This document shows, piece by piece, positions 52,027-60,178 of a DNA stretch of 64,000 bases. A model generated the notes under the pieces. The model saw only the letters and a program-made list of their open reading frames with translations. It did no database searches and was not told the origin of the DNA. Each line of letters starts with the position of its first letter. Position 1 is the first letter of the stretch. Source of the stretch: Actinoplanes philippinensis (GTDB lineage: Bacteria > Actinomycetota > Actinomycetes > Mycobacteriales > Micromonosporaceae). A program made the position numbers and the translations under genes. The DNA is taken from assembly GCF_900113015.1 (NCBI RefSeq), contig NZ_FONV01000005.1:124001-188000 (forward strand), read 5' to 3'.

Positions 52027-54186
52027 ATGGTCGGGTCGGGAGGCTTCGGGGCGGGTGGTCTTCACCCGTCCGCGATCACCGTGCTCCCCGTGCAGCCCGC
52101 CGGTGTGCAGCACGCCGGCCTGGGCTGTTCGGCGCTGGTGCACGCCTTCGACTGGTCGGCCACCTCGATGGGGCCGATCACGGGGTGGGATCCGGCGGTT
52201 CGCGCGGCGGTCGAGCTGGTGCTCTCGTCGCCGGTGCCGATGCTGCTCACCGTCGGTGACGACTTCGTGGTCGTCTACAACGACGCCTATGCCGAGGTGC
52301 TCGACGCGCTGCATCCGGCGGCGCTGGGCCGCCCGGCCGCGGTGGCGTTCGGCGCCGCGTGGGAGCAGCCGGGGCTCGGTGACGTGATCCAGCAGGTGCA
52401 CCGCACCGGCCGATCGGTGCTGGAGCCGGAGAGCCAGGTGCAGTTCGCGACGGGCCGCTCCGAGCCGGCGTTCTACACCCGGGGCCATTCGGTGGTGCGC
52501 ACGTCGCGGGGCGCGGTGGCCGGGGTGCTGACGGTGGCGGCCGAGACCACCCACGTGATCCACCGGTTGCAGAGCCTGGGCGAGCTGACCGCACGGCTGG
52601 CCGGCGCGCTCACCATCGACGATGTCACGCGAGTCGTCCTGACGTACGCGATGATGTCCTTCGATCTTGATCATTGCGTCCTGGCCGTGGACGACGGGCT
52701 GGCCTATCGCTATGTCCGCCGCATCCGTGGCGAGATGCTCGACGAGGTGGACGAGCGGCTGCCACCGGTCTGGCGGCGCATCAGCGCAGATCCGGCGGCC
52801 CCGGCGGTCGCGGCGGCGGAGAGCGGGCGGGCCACGTTCGTCGCCGACGGTGAGCCGCTCGCGGCGGTCGCCTCGGACCGGCACGAGCGGCGGGTCCGCT
52901 CGCTGGCCGCGCTGCCGTTGCGGGCGCCCTCGCTGCGGGGCGCGCTGACCGTGGGGTTCCGCCGCGCGCACACCTGGCTGCCGGCCGAGCGGGCACTGCT
53001 GACGGCCGCGGCCGAGCTGGTGGCGCAGGCGGCGGAGCGGGCCCGGCGGTTCGAGGCGCAGCACGGCACGGCGCAGTTGCTGCAGCGCAGCATGCTTCCC
53101 GAGCACCTGCCCGAGCTGGAGAGATTCCGGATCGCGGCGCGATATGACGTGGGCGTCGACGGCAACGCGGCCGGTGGCGACTTCTACGACGCGTTCCACC
53201 TGCTCGACGGCCGGCTGGCGATGGTGCTCGGCGACGTGGCCGGGCACGACGTGCGGGCCGCCGCGGTGATGGGCCAGGTGCGGGCCGCGCTGCGGGCGAT
53301 GGCGCTCACCGACCCGGCGCCGCCGAGTGTGCTGGCCGGGCTGGACCGGCTGGTCGGCTCGCTGGGCGCGGAGTCGCGTAACGAGGAGATCTTCGTGACC
53401 GTCGTCTACGGGGTGCTCGACCCGTCGGACGGTTCGATCACGCTGGCCAGCGCGGGCCATCCGCCGCCGGTGCTGCGCCGGGCCGGGCGGGGTGGCGAGC
53501 CGGCCACCGCCGAGCTGGTCAAGGTGCCGCCCGGCGCCCCCCTGGGTCTGGGCGGGCGCTGGCAGACCGGTTCGGTGCGGCTGGAGCCGGGCGACACGAT
53601 CCTGATGTTCAGCGACGGCGTGGTGGAGCGGCGTGACCGGCCGCTCAACGCCGGGCTGGACGCGCTGGTCGCCGCGGCGGCGTCGTCGCCCAGCGGTGAT
53701 CCGCGCAACCTGTGCTCGCTGGCCACGGCCGCGGTGGAGGGCACGACGGACGACGACGTGGCGGTGCTGGCGGTCGAGCACGCGCTGGCGATGAGCCGGT
53801 CGGCGACGCTGCAGGTGGCGGCCGAGCCGACCAGCCCGAGCCGGGTGCGGCAGTGGATGACGGCGCGGCTGCGGGAGTGGGGTGTGCCGGAGGCGGTGAT
53901 CGGCGCGGCGATCCTGTGCACCAGCGAGCTGACGACCAACGCGCTGCTGCACGCGGGCACGCCGGCGCAGGTGCACATCGATCTCAATGCGGAGCGCCTG
54001 CTGGTGTCGGTGGCCGACACCGGCACCCGGGGCAGCGTGATCCGGGCGCACGCCGACACGCTGGCCAGCCGGGGCCGGGGCCTGGGGCTGATCGAGGAGC
54101 TCAGCGACTCGTGGGGCACCGATCCGACGGTGCGCGGATCGACGGTGTGGTTCGAGATGCTCTTGGCGGGTAAAGCGCGGGCATGA
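52027..54186 (+). CDS. PAS/GAF-containing SpoIIE-type PP2C phosphatase with C-terminal HATPase (anti-sigma kinase-like) domain
   Basis: The 719-residue protein has a PAS-like sensor (about 40-165), a GAF-like domain (about 190-345), a SpoIIE/PP2C phosphatase domain (NAAGGDFYDAFHLLDG, VLGDVAGHDVRAAA, FSDGVVERRD) and a C-terminal HATPase_c domain (TSELTTNALLHAG, GRGLGLIEELSDSWG). Both the switch phosphatase and anti-sigma kinase functions of the partner-switching system are thus in one chain, common in actinobacterial sigma-B-like stress signalling. TAGGCT lies six bases before ATG 52027, suggesting a leaderless transcript. Its stop overlaps the antiporter start (ATGA). Confidence 0.93.
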   Translation: MVGSGGFGAGGLHPSAITVLPVQPAGVQHAGLGCSALVHAFDWSATSMGPITGWDPAVRAAVELVLSSPVPMLLTVGDDFVVVYNDAYAEVLDALHPAALGRPAAVAFGAAWEQPGLGDVIQQVHRTGRSVLEPESQVQFATGRSEPAFYTRGHSVVRTSRGAVAGVLTVAAETTHVIHRLQSLGELTARLAGALTIDDVTRVVLTYAMMSFDLDHCVLAVDDGLAYRYVRRIRGEMLDEVDERLPPVWRRISADPAAPAVAAAESGRATFVADGEPLAAVASDRHERRVRSLAALPLRAPSLRGALTVGFRRAHTWLPAERALLTAAAELVAQAAERARRFEAQHGTAQLLQRSMLPEHLPELERFRIAARYDVGVDGNAAGGDFYDAFHLLDGRLAMVLGDVAGHDVRAAAVMGQVRAALRAMALTDPAPPSVLAGLDRLVGSLGAESRNEEIFVTVVYGVLDPSDGSITLASAGHPPPVLRRAGRGGEPATAELVKVPPGAPLGLGGRWQTGSVRLEPGDTILMFSDGVVERRDRPLNAGLDALVAAAASSPSGDPRNLCSLATAAVEGTTDDDVAVLAVEHALAMSRSATLQVAAEPTSPSRVRQWMTARLREWGVPEAVIGAAILCTSELTTNALLHAGTPAQVHIDLNAERLLVSVADTGTRGSVIRAHADTLASRGRGLGLIEELSDSWGTDPTVRGSTVWFEMLLAGKARA

Positions 54187-55442
54187 TGTCCCCGGGCGTA
54201 CAGGTGCCCGATCTGCTGTTCGCGCTCTTCGGAGTGGGTGCTCTGCTCGCCGGGATCCTGCCGCGCGTGCTGGAGCGGCGTCCGCTGTCGATGCCGATGG
54301 CGTTCCTCGGGCTGGGGTTGCTGCTCTTCGGGTTGCCGCTGGGCCTGCCGGAGGCCGATCCGCTGGCGCATCCGGGGCTGACCGAGCACCTCACCGAGGT
54401 GTGCGTGATCGTGGCGTTGATGGGCGCCGGGCTGAAGATCGACCGGCCGTTCGGGCGCCGGCGGTGGGCGTCGACGTTCCGGCTGCTGCTCATCGCGATG
54501 CCGGTGACGATCGCGGCGGTGGCGCTGCTCGGCTGGTGGTGGGCCGGGCTGGTGCCGGCGTCGGCGTTGCTGCTGGGCGCGGCGATGGCGCCGACCGATC
54601 CGGTGCTGGCGGCGGATGTGCAGGTCGGCGAGCCGACCGACGAGGAGGATTCGGAGGACGAGGTACGGTTCGCGCTGACCTCGGAGGCGGGGCTGAACGA
54701 CGGGCTGGCGTTCCCGTTCGTCTACGCGGCGATCGCTATCGCGGCACACGGCCTCGACCCGGCCGGCTGGCTCGGCGGGTGGGTGCTGACCGACATCCTC
54801 TACAAAGGTGTGGTCGGGCTGGTCGGCGGCATCGCGATCGGGAAGTTTCTCGGCAAACTGTTCTTCCGGGTCAAACGGGACTCATTGCGGCTGGCCCGGC
54901 ATTCCGAGGGCTTTCAGGCCCTGGCGGCGACCTTTCTGGCGTACGGGCTGGTCGAGGTCGCCGGCGGCTACGGTTTCCTGGCCGTATTCGTGGCCGCGCG
55001 GGCGATCCGGGCGGCTGAGCGCTCCCACGAGTACCACCAGGTGCTGCACGATTTCGCCGAGCAGATCGAGCGGCTGTTGACCGTACTGCTGCTGCTGTTG
55101 CTCGGTGGCGCCGTGGTCGGCGGCCTCCTGGCGCCGCTCACCTGGCCGGCCGCCCTCGCCGGCCTCGCGCTGATCTTCGTGGTCCGCCCGCTGGCCGCGT
55201 TCGCCGCGCTGCGCGGCGCCCCCGGGCGCCCGTCGGAACACTGGGTGATCGCGACGTTCGGCATCCGTGGCGTCGGCACGTTCTATTACCTAGCGTATGC
55301 AGTGACACATGCCGATTTTCCGAACGAGGAAGTCGTCTGGGCGACGGCGGCATTCGTCGTCGTCGTATCCGTGGTGCTGCACGGCGTAGCCGCGACACCG
55401 GTGATGCGTCACCTGGATCACACACCTGCTTACCAAGCGTAG
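54183..55442 (+). CDS. CPA1-type cation:proton antiporter
   Basis: The 419-residue protein has about 12 membrane helices and the antiporter core motifs AAMAPTDPVLAADVQ and SEAGLNDGLAFPF, whose acidic residues carry out ion exchange, plus the end segment FGIRGVGTFYYLAYA. It likely exchanges Na+ or K+ for H+. Its start overlaps the PP2C gene stop by four bases, so the two are coupled; this suggests that stress signalling and ion or pH control are linked. Ion specificity is unknown. Confidence 0.92.
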   Translation: MMSPGVQVPDLLFALFGVGALLAGILPRVLERRPLSMPMAFLGLGLLLFGLPLGLPEADPLAHPGLTEHLTEVCVIVALMGAGLKIDRPFGRRRWASTFRLLLIAMPVTIAAVALLGWWWAGLVPASALLLGAAMAPTDPVLAADVQVGEPTDEEDSEDEVRFALTSEAGLNDGLAFPFVYAAIAIAAHGLDPAGWLGGWVLTDILYKGVVGLVGGIAIGKFLGKLFFRVKRDSLRLARHSEGFQALAATFLAYGLVEVAGGYGFLAVFVAARAIRAAERSHEYHQVLHDFAEQIERLLTVLLLLLLGGAVVGGLLAPLTWPAALAGLALIFVVRPLAAFAALRGAPGRPSEHWVIATFGIRGVGTFYYLAYAVTHADFPNEEVVWATAAFVVVVSVVLHGVAATPVMRHLDHTPAYQA

Positions 55443-55526
55443 TTTAAAACTGCTCTAAACCAGACAATGAACCGGCTGGTGGTGACGAAGCGTTATCAGT
55501 GCCGTAGAGTACGAAGGTAACTGGGG

Positions 55527-56303
55527 ATGTCCACCATGGAGCGGCTCATGCGGATCAGAGGCTATGCACCCTTGACACCTTGCTGGGTGGAACTGGCGAG
55601 TGCGGACCCCGCACGCGCGGCACAGTTTTACGGAGAGTTGTTCGGCTGGGAGTCGGCGGGTGATCGGTTCAAGCTCGGGGGGCGCGCTGTCGCCGGCCTC
55701 ACCCGCAGTCAGTACGACCGGCCCGACGGCTGGCTCACCCACCTGAGCACGCCCGACCTCGAGGAGACGCTCGAGCAGGTCGCCCTGTCCGGCGGCCACT
55801 GCCTGAGCCACCCGGCCGAGGCGCACGGCGGACGGCGCGCGATCGTCGCCGACCCGAACGGCGCCATCATCGGCCTGTGGCAGGCGTACGACTTCGCCGG
55901 CGCACAGGCCGGCGGCGAACCGGGCACGATGTCGTGGCCGGAACTGATCACTGACGACCCGGACGGCGCGGCCCGCTTCTACGGCTCGGCGTTCGGCTGG
56001 CTGCTCAACCAGCAGTTCGGCTCCGGCGAGTGGCTGAACCAGGCTCACGACGCCATCGCCGGCCTCGCCCCCGGATACCGCGGCGCCTGGTGGCGTGCCG
56101 CCTTCCAGGTCGAGGACATCCAGGCCGCGGCCGATCACTGCGAACGCCTCGGCGGCGCGGTCATCATGGAGCCGTCGGAGGCCGGGCTGACCGCCCTGGC
56201 CGAGCTGCGTGACCCGTTCGGCACCCGCTTCACGGTCGCCGCGCCGGTGCACCACCCGGTCGAGCTGACCGTTTCCCTGGGCACCCTGCCCGCCTGGGAC
56301 TGA
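55527..56303 (+). CDS. Two-domain VOC-family protein
   Basis: The 258-residue protein has two glyoxalase-fold modules, each beginning CWVELASADPARAAQFYGELFGW or PELITDDPDGAARFYGSAFGW and ending in PNGAIIGLWQ or DPFGTRFTV. It resembles the tandem VOC proteins common in actinobacteria; substrate unknown. Starts at 55527, 55536 or 55548 are possible; the first has AAGG at suitable spacing. A UUCG-loop terminator follows. Confidence 0.88.
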   Translation: MSTMERLMRIRGYAPLTPCWVELASADPARAAQFYGELFGWESAGDRFKLGGRAVAGLTRSQYDRPDGWLTHLSTPDLEETLEQVALSGGHCLSHPAEAHGGRRAIVADPNGAIIGLWQAYDFAGAQAGGEPGTMSWPELITDDPDGAARFYGSAFGWLLNQQFGSGEWLNQAHDAIAGLAPGYRGAWWRAAFQVEDIQAAADHCERLGGAVIMEPSEAGLTALAELRDPFGTRFTVAAPVHHPVELTVSLGTLPAWD

Positions 56304-56334
56304 CCGATACACATCACCTGGTAGCAATTCGGAA

Positions 56335-56360
56335 GAGGCCGACCCTTCGGGGTCGGCCTC
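56335..56360. terminator. UUCG-capped terminator
   Basis: Perfect 11-base arms (56335-56345, GAGGCCGACCC, and 56350-56360) close on a TTCG tetraloop 31 bases after the VOC stop, giving an unusually stable hairpin. Confidence 0.88.
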
Positions 56361-56484
56361 TCCGTGTTCCCCGCCGTCTCCGGGCAGAACCCGTCCGGGC
56401 GACAGGTGGTGATCTCCGGGTGTGAACATGAGCGGGGCGGGTAATGGCACAGGCGTTCGACACTCGCGAGGGAAGGACGGCGTC

Positions 56485-56688
56485 ATGACCGACCAGACGA
56501 ACGCCGGCAATGCCATCAAGGATCCGCAGGACTGGACCACCGGCGACCAGCCGGCCACCGGGGCGCAGGAGTCCTATCTGCGCACTCTCGCCACCGAGGC
56601 GCACGAGGACGTCCCGGATGGGCTGACCAAGGCGGACGCGTCCCGCAAGATCGACGAACTGCAGGAGAAGACCGGCCGCGGCGCCTGA
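56485..56688 (+). CDS. DUF3072 protein
   Basis: The 67-residue product contains KDPQDWTTGDQPATGAQESYL and LTKADASRKIDELQEKTGRG, the DUF3072 pattern. It is small, acidic and soluble; function is unknown. A GGGAAGGA box precedes ATG 56485. A strong terminator follows directly. Confidence 0.87.
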   Translation: MTDQTNAGNAIKDPQDWTTGDQPATGAQESYLRTLATEAHEDVPDGLTKADASRKIDELQEKTGRGA

Positions 56689-56705
56689 CCCCGCGCCGCC
56701 GCACA

Positions 56706-56767
56706 GGCCCTGTACGGCTTCCATCGCTGTCGTGCGACACCGGTGAAAGCCGTACAGGGCCATTTTT
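56706..56767 (+). terminator. Rho-independent terminator after the DUF3072 gene
   Basis: Perfect 15-base arms (56706-56720, GGCCCTGTACGGCTT, and 56747-56761) are followed by ATTTTT, one of the few clear intrinsic terminators with a T tract in this window. Confidence 0.92.
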
Positions 56768-56772
56768 CGCGC

Positions 56773-56815
56773 GTCAACCACGGTTGACAGGCCGCATGTG
56801 TCAACGTAAGTTGAC
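56773..56815 (+). promoter_or_regulatory. Consensus promoter embedded in twin palindromic operators
   Basis: Two copies of GTCAAC-N4-GTTGAC lie at 56773-56788 and 56800-56815, 27 bases apart centre to centre. The first contains the -35 TTGACA (56784-56789); the second contains the -10 TAAGTT (56807-56812), 17 bases later. The -10 ends six bases before ATG 56819, so the transcript should be leaderless. A regulator bound to both sites would cover the whole promoter; the small HTH protein it drives is the obvious candidate. Confidence 0.85.
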
Positions 56816-56818
56816 GTC

Positions 56819-57055
56819 ATGACGGAAGCTACCGATCTCGCCGCCGCCGCCGGCAGCACCGACCCACGGGTGGGGCTGCGGGCGGTCGTGGCGCTGCGCC
56901 GGCTCCTCGAGGGCCTGGAGCGCCTGCAGGTGGCGAACGCCCGGGCCAAGGGCTGGTCCTGGCAGGAGATCGCCGACGCGCTCGAAGTGACCCGCCAGGG
57001 TGTGCACAAGAAGCACGCCAAGCTGCTGCCGATGCCGGACCCACGGGAGGATTGA
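56819..57055 (+). CDS. Small helix-turn-helix protein, probable autoregulator
   Basis: The 78-residue protein has one HTH (WSWQEIADALEVTRQGVHKKH, about 46-66) preceded by a helix, and little else. It is expressed from a near-consensus promoter overlapped by twin palindromes, which it probably binds. The next gene, a Clp N-domain protein, starts one base after its stop (TGAGATG). Similar HTH-ClpN pairs occur in actinobacteria, but I know of no described function. Confidence 0.82.
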   Translation: MTEATDLAAAAGSTDPRVGLRAVVALRRLLEGLERLQVANARAKGWSWQEIADALEVTRQGVHKKHAKLLPMPDPRED

Positions 57056-57056
57056 G

Positions 57057-57677
57057 ATGTTCGAGCGGTTCACCAGGGCGGCCCGCGAGGTCGTGATCGG
57101 CGCGCAGACGGAGGCCCGGCAGCTCGGGCACGAAACGATCGGCACCGAGCACACGCTGCTGTCGCTCGTCTCCACGGGGAACGGCGCGGTCCGGGAGGCG
57201 CTGCGCGGCGCCGGGGGCGAGGTCGACGAGGCTTACGTCCGGGAGGCGATCGTCCGGCACGTCGGCGACCACAGCGAGGCAGCCGTCGTCGCCGACCGGG
57301 ATGCCGAGGATGCGGCGGCGCTCAAGTCGATCGGCATCGACCTCGATGCGGTGCGGGCCGCGATCGAGGAGAACTTCGGGGCGGGCGCGCTGCACCTGCC
57401 CCGGCCCGCGCCGAGGAAGAGGGGCATCCTCGGGCGGTTCGCCCCGACGGCGACGACCGGGCACCGGCCGTTCTCGGCGCGCAACAAGAAGGTGCTCGAG
57501 CTGTCGCTGCGTGAGGCGATCCGGCTCAAGCACAACTTCATCGCGCCGGAGCACATCGCGCTGGGCATCCTGCGCGAGGGCCGGGGCCTGGCCATGCTGA
57601 TCCTCGCCGAGCGGGGCGTCGACGTCGACGCGGCGCGGGAGCGGCTCACCCAGTCGCTGAACACGCCGGCCGCGTAG
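57057..57677 (+). CDS. Clp N-terminal domain protein (double repeat, no ATPase)
   Basis: The 206-residue protein carries two Clp N repeats: MFERFTRAAREVVIGAQTEARQLGHETIGTEH at the start, and NKKVLELSLREAIRLKHNFIAPEHIALGIL near residue 150. They are split by a basic linker (RPAPRKRGILGRFAPTAT). It lacks any Walker motif, so it is not an unfoldase. Clp N domains bind adaptors and substrates, so this may act as a free adaptor or decoy for ClpC. It is coupled to the HTH gene and its last 32 bases overlap the convergent GNAT gene. Confidence 0.87.
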   Translation: MFERFTRAAREVVIGAQTEARQLGHETIGTEHTLLSLVSTGNGAVREALRGAGGEVDEAYVREAIVRHVGDHSEAAVVADRDAEDAAALKSIGIDLDAVRAAIEENFGAGALHLPRPAPRKRGILGRFAPTATTGHRPFSARNKKVLELSLREAIRLKHNFIAPEHIALGILREGRGLAMLILAERGVDVDAARERLTQSLNTPAA

Positions 57678-58173
57678 TGGCGTAGAGCAGGCGGTCCCGC
57701 CACTCGCCGCGGATGTGCAGGTAGTCCTTCAGGTGGCCCTCGTAGAGGAGGCCGGCCTTCTCCAGGACCCTCCGCGAACCGGTGTTGGCGGGATCGCAGG
57801 TGGCGGCGACACGGTGCAGGCCGATCCGGTCGAAGGCGAAGGCCAGCACCGCGACCGCGGCCTCGGTGGCGAAGCCCTGGCCCCAGGCGGAGCGGGCCAG
57901 GGTGTAGCCGAACTCGGCGCGGGCGTGGATGCGGCTGGTGACGCGGAGCTCGACGGCGCCGATCAGCCGGCCTCCGTGCTCGACGGCGAACGGGTGGACG
58001 CCGTCGGCCGGGTGCACGGCGCCGGCCACGAAGGCCTCGGTCTCGGCCGGCGTGTTCGGCCCCCAGTCCATGTGCCGGACCACCTCGGGGTCGCTCGCGT
58101 AGGCGTGCACGGCGTCGGCGTCGCCCGGCCGGAACGGGCGCAACCGGAGCCGCGTGGTGGTCAGTTCGGTCAC
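57646..58173 (-). CDS. RimJ/RimL-type GNAT acetyltransferase
   Basis: The 175-residue protein starts TTRLRLRPFRPGDADAVHAYASDPEVVRHM and has the acetyl-CoA binding region around SAWGQGFATEAAVAVLAFAFD and ANTGSRRVLEKAGL, typical of the RimJ/RimL group. Substrate is unknown. It overlaps the convergent ClpN gene. Confidence 0.92.
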   Translation of the reverse strand: MTELTTTRLRLRPFRPGDADAVHAYASDPEVVRHMDWGPNTPAETEAFVAGAVHPADGVHPFAVEHGGRLIGAVELRVTSRIHARAEFGYTLARSAWGQGFATEAAVAVLAFAFDRIGLHRVAATCDPANTGSRRVLEKAGLLYEGHLKDYLHIRGEWRDRLLYATTRPACSATG

Positions 58174-58231
58174 CGGGCCACGGTAGCCGGGACGTTGCCC
58201 GGTCCGGGCGGGGGCGGGTAGCCGTACGCCA

Positions 58232-58705
58232 TCATGGGTTTTCGAGGCGCAGGCGCATCGCGGGCTCGGACGTGCGGGCGAACCCCAGCGCCGTGTAAAG
58301 CGGCTCGCCGTCCGGCGAGGCCTTCAGGTCCGCGACGCGGACGCCCTGGTCGCGGAACCATCCCAGGAGCGCCTCCATGCAGGCGCGGGAGTATCCGCGG
58401 CGGCGCATGCCGGGATCGGTGACCACGTTGAAGACGTAGCCGACGCGGCCGTCGGGGCTGTACGGGTTGCCGAGGTGCTCGTCGATGACGCCGACCGCGC
58501 ACGCGGCGAGGCCGGGGCCGTCGGGGTTCTCCACGACGAAGGCGGCGAGCACCGGATCGGGCGCGGTCAGGCGGCGCAGCAGGGAGGCGCGGGCCGGGGC
58601 GCGCCAGTCGTCGTTCCACCCGGCGCTCCGGAAGATCTTCAGCAGGACCGCGCGGAGGCGGACGAGCTCATCGACGTCGGCGGCTGTCGCTTGGCGGATT
58701 TTCAC
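58232..58705 (-). CDS. GNAT-family acetyltransferase
   Basis: The 157-residue protein has KIRQATAADVDELVRLR at the start, NVVTDPGMRRRGYSRACMEALL (motif A) and PLYTALGFARTSEP at the end, a standard GNAT layout. Substrate unknown. TAGGGT lies six bases before GTG 58705, suggesting leaderless transcription. It is divergent from MarR across the tandem operator. Confidence 0.9.
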   Translation of the reverse strand: MKIRQATAADVDELVRLRAVLLKIFRSAGWNDDWRAPARASLLRRLTAPDPVLAAFVVENPDGPGLAACAVGVIDEHLGNPYSPDGRVGYVFNVVTDPGMRRRGYSRACMEALLGWFRDQGVRVADLKASPDGEPLYTALGFARTSEPAMRLRLENP

Positions 58706-58723
58706 GCGTACACCCTAACCTTA

Positions 58724-58751
58724 TTTCAGATTTGAAGTTTCAGATTTGAAG
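58724..58751. promoter_or_regulatory. Tandem 14-bp operator for the MarR regulator
   Basis: Two identical, directly abutting copies of TTTCAGATTTGAAG (58724-58737 and 58738-58751) lie between the GNAT and MarR genes. The 12-base core TTCAGATTTGAA is a near-perfect palindrome. Their position, overlapping the promoters of both divergent genes, fits a MarR autorepressor site. Confidence 0.8.
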
Positions 58752-58767
58752 GAGTACTGTTTCCGGC

Positions 58768-59208
58768 ATGGCCGAACCGCTGACCGGGACGCAACTGGCG
58801 CACTGGCGCACCTTCATCGAGAGCTCGTGGGCGTTGCACACCCGCCTCGAGGACGAGTTGCGCGCCGCCACCGGCCTGAGCATGAACGACTACCACGTGC
58901 TCGTCGCGCTCGCCGACGCGCCGGGGCGGCGGATCCGGATGGGCGAGCTGGCCAGCCGCCTGGTGCTGTCGCCGAGCCGGATCACGTATCAGATCAACTC
59001 CATGATCAAACGCGGGCTGGTCCGCAAGGAGAGCTGCCCCGACGACGGGCGTGGCCAGGAGGCCGTCCTCACCGAGGACGGGCTGACCGTGCTGCGCGAG
59101 GCCGCCCCGGCGCACCTCGCGACCGTCCGCGAGAGCTTCATCGATCATCTCGACGACGAGGAACTGGCCGTGATCGGTCACGTCTTCGCCAGAATCAGGA
59201 AGGTGTGA
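58768..59208 (+). CDS. MarR-family transcriptional regulator
   Basis: The 146-residue protein has the MarR winged helix (RIRMGELASRLVLSPSRITYQINSMIKRGLV, DDGRGQEAVLTEDGL) flanked by dimerisation helices. GGAG lies within the operator upstream of the ATG. It is followed after five bases by a pirin gene and then an M29 peptidase, so it probably represses this small operon until a ligand binds. Confidence 0.92.
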   Translation: MAEPLTGTQLAHWRTFIESSWALHTRLEDELRAATGLSMNDYHVLVALADAPGRRIRMGELASRLVLSPSRITYQINSMIKRGLVRKESCPDDGRGQEAVLTEDGLTVLREAAPAHLATVRESFIDHLDDEELAVIGHVFARIRKV

Positions 59209-59213
59209 GACCC

Positions 59214-60164
59214 ATGCCCGCCATCACCGTCGACGACGTCCTCGTTCTGCCCCGCCTGCCCCAGCTCGACCCGGTGACCACCGAGTTCCGCGCGGTCCGG
59301 CGGCTGACCACCGCGCCCCAGGGCTACGAGGGCGAGGGCTTCCCGGTCCGCCGTGCCTTCGCCGGGGTGCCGATGTCCGAGCTCGACCCGTTCATCCACC
59401 TGGACCAGATGGGTGAGGTCGACTATGCGCCGGGCGAGCCGAAAGGCACCCCCTGGCACCCGCACCGTGGGTTCGAGACGGTCACCTACATGATCGACGG
59501 GATCATGGACCACCAGGACTCGCTCGGTGGCGGCGGCTCGATCTCCAACAGCGACACCCAGTGGATGACGGCCGGCTCCGGGATCCTGCACATCGAGGCG
59601 CCGCCGGAGCACCTGGTCACGAGCGGTGGACTCTTCCACGGGCTGCAGTTGTGGGTCAACCTGCCGCGGGCGGCCAAGATGATCGACCCCAAATACCAGG
59701 ACATCAGGGGTACGAAGGCGGCCCTGCTCACCACACCGGACGGCGGCGGGCTGATCCGGGTGATCGCCGGGGAGATCGCCGGACACCGTGGTCCGGGGTC
59801 GACGTTCACGCCGATCAACCTGGCCCACATCACCCTGCAGCCGGGCGCGCGGCTCGACCTGCCGTGGCAGACCGACTACAACGCTCTCGTCTACACGCTC
59901 GCCGGCGAGGGCTGGGTCGGCACCGACATGCGGCCGGTCCGGCTCGGGCAGCTCGCGACGTATGGTCCGGGCGAGGCGATCCGGGTCGAGGCGAAGACCG
60001 AGCTCGACCTGTTCGTGATGGGCGGGCAGCCGATCCGCGAGCCGATCGCCCACTACGGGCCGTTCGTGATGAACACCCAGGCCGAGTTGAAGCAGGCGTT
60101 CGAGGACTTCCAGAAGGGACGGCTCGGCGTCGTCCCGGCGGCGCGCATCCCGCACACCGACTGA
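59214..60164 (+). CDS. Pirin family protein
   Basis: The 316-residue bicupin has the metal-binding motif HPHRGFETVTYM and GSGILHIEAPPE in the N-terminal cupin and a second cupin at the C-terminus. Bacterial pirins have quercetinase-like or regulatory roles. Cotranscription with a MarR gene five bases upstream suggests control by a phenolic or redox signal, but that is inference. Confidence 0.93.
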   Translation: MPAITVDDVLVLPRLPQLDPVTTEFRAVRRLTTAPQGYEGEGFPVRRAFAGVPMSELDPFIHLDQMGEVDYAPGEPKGTPWHPHRGFETVTYMIDGIMDHQDSLGGGGSISNSDTQWMTAGSGILHIEAPPEHLVTSGGLFHGLQLWVNLPRAAKMIDPKYQDIRGTKAALLTTPDGGGLIRVIAGEIAGHRGPGSTFTPINLAHITLQPGARLDLPWQTDYNALVYTLAGEGWVGTDMRPVRLGQLATYGPGEAIRVEAKTELDLFVMGGQPIREPIAHYGPFVMNTQAELKQAFEDFQKGRLGVVPAARIPHTD

Positions 60165-60178
60165 TTACGCTGAGCGGT

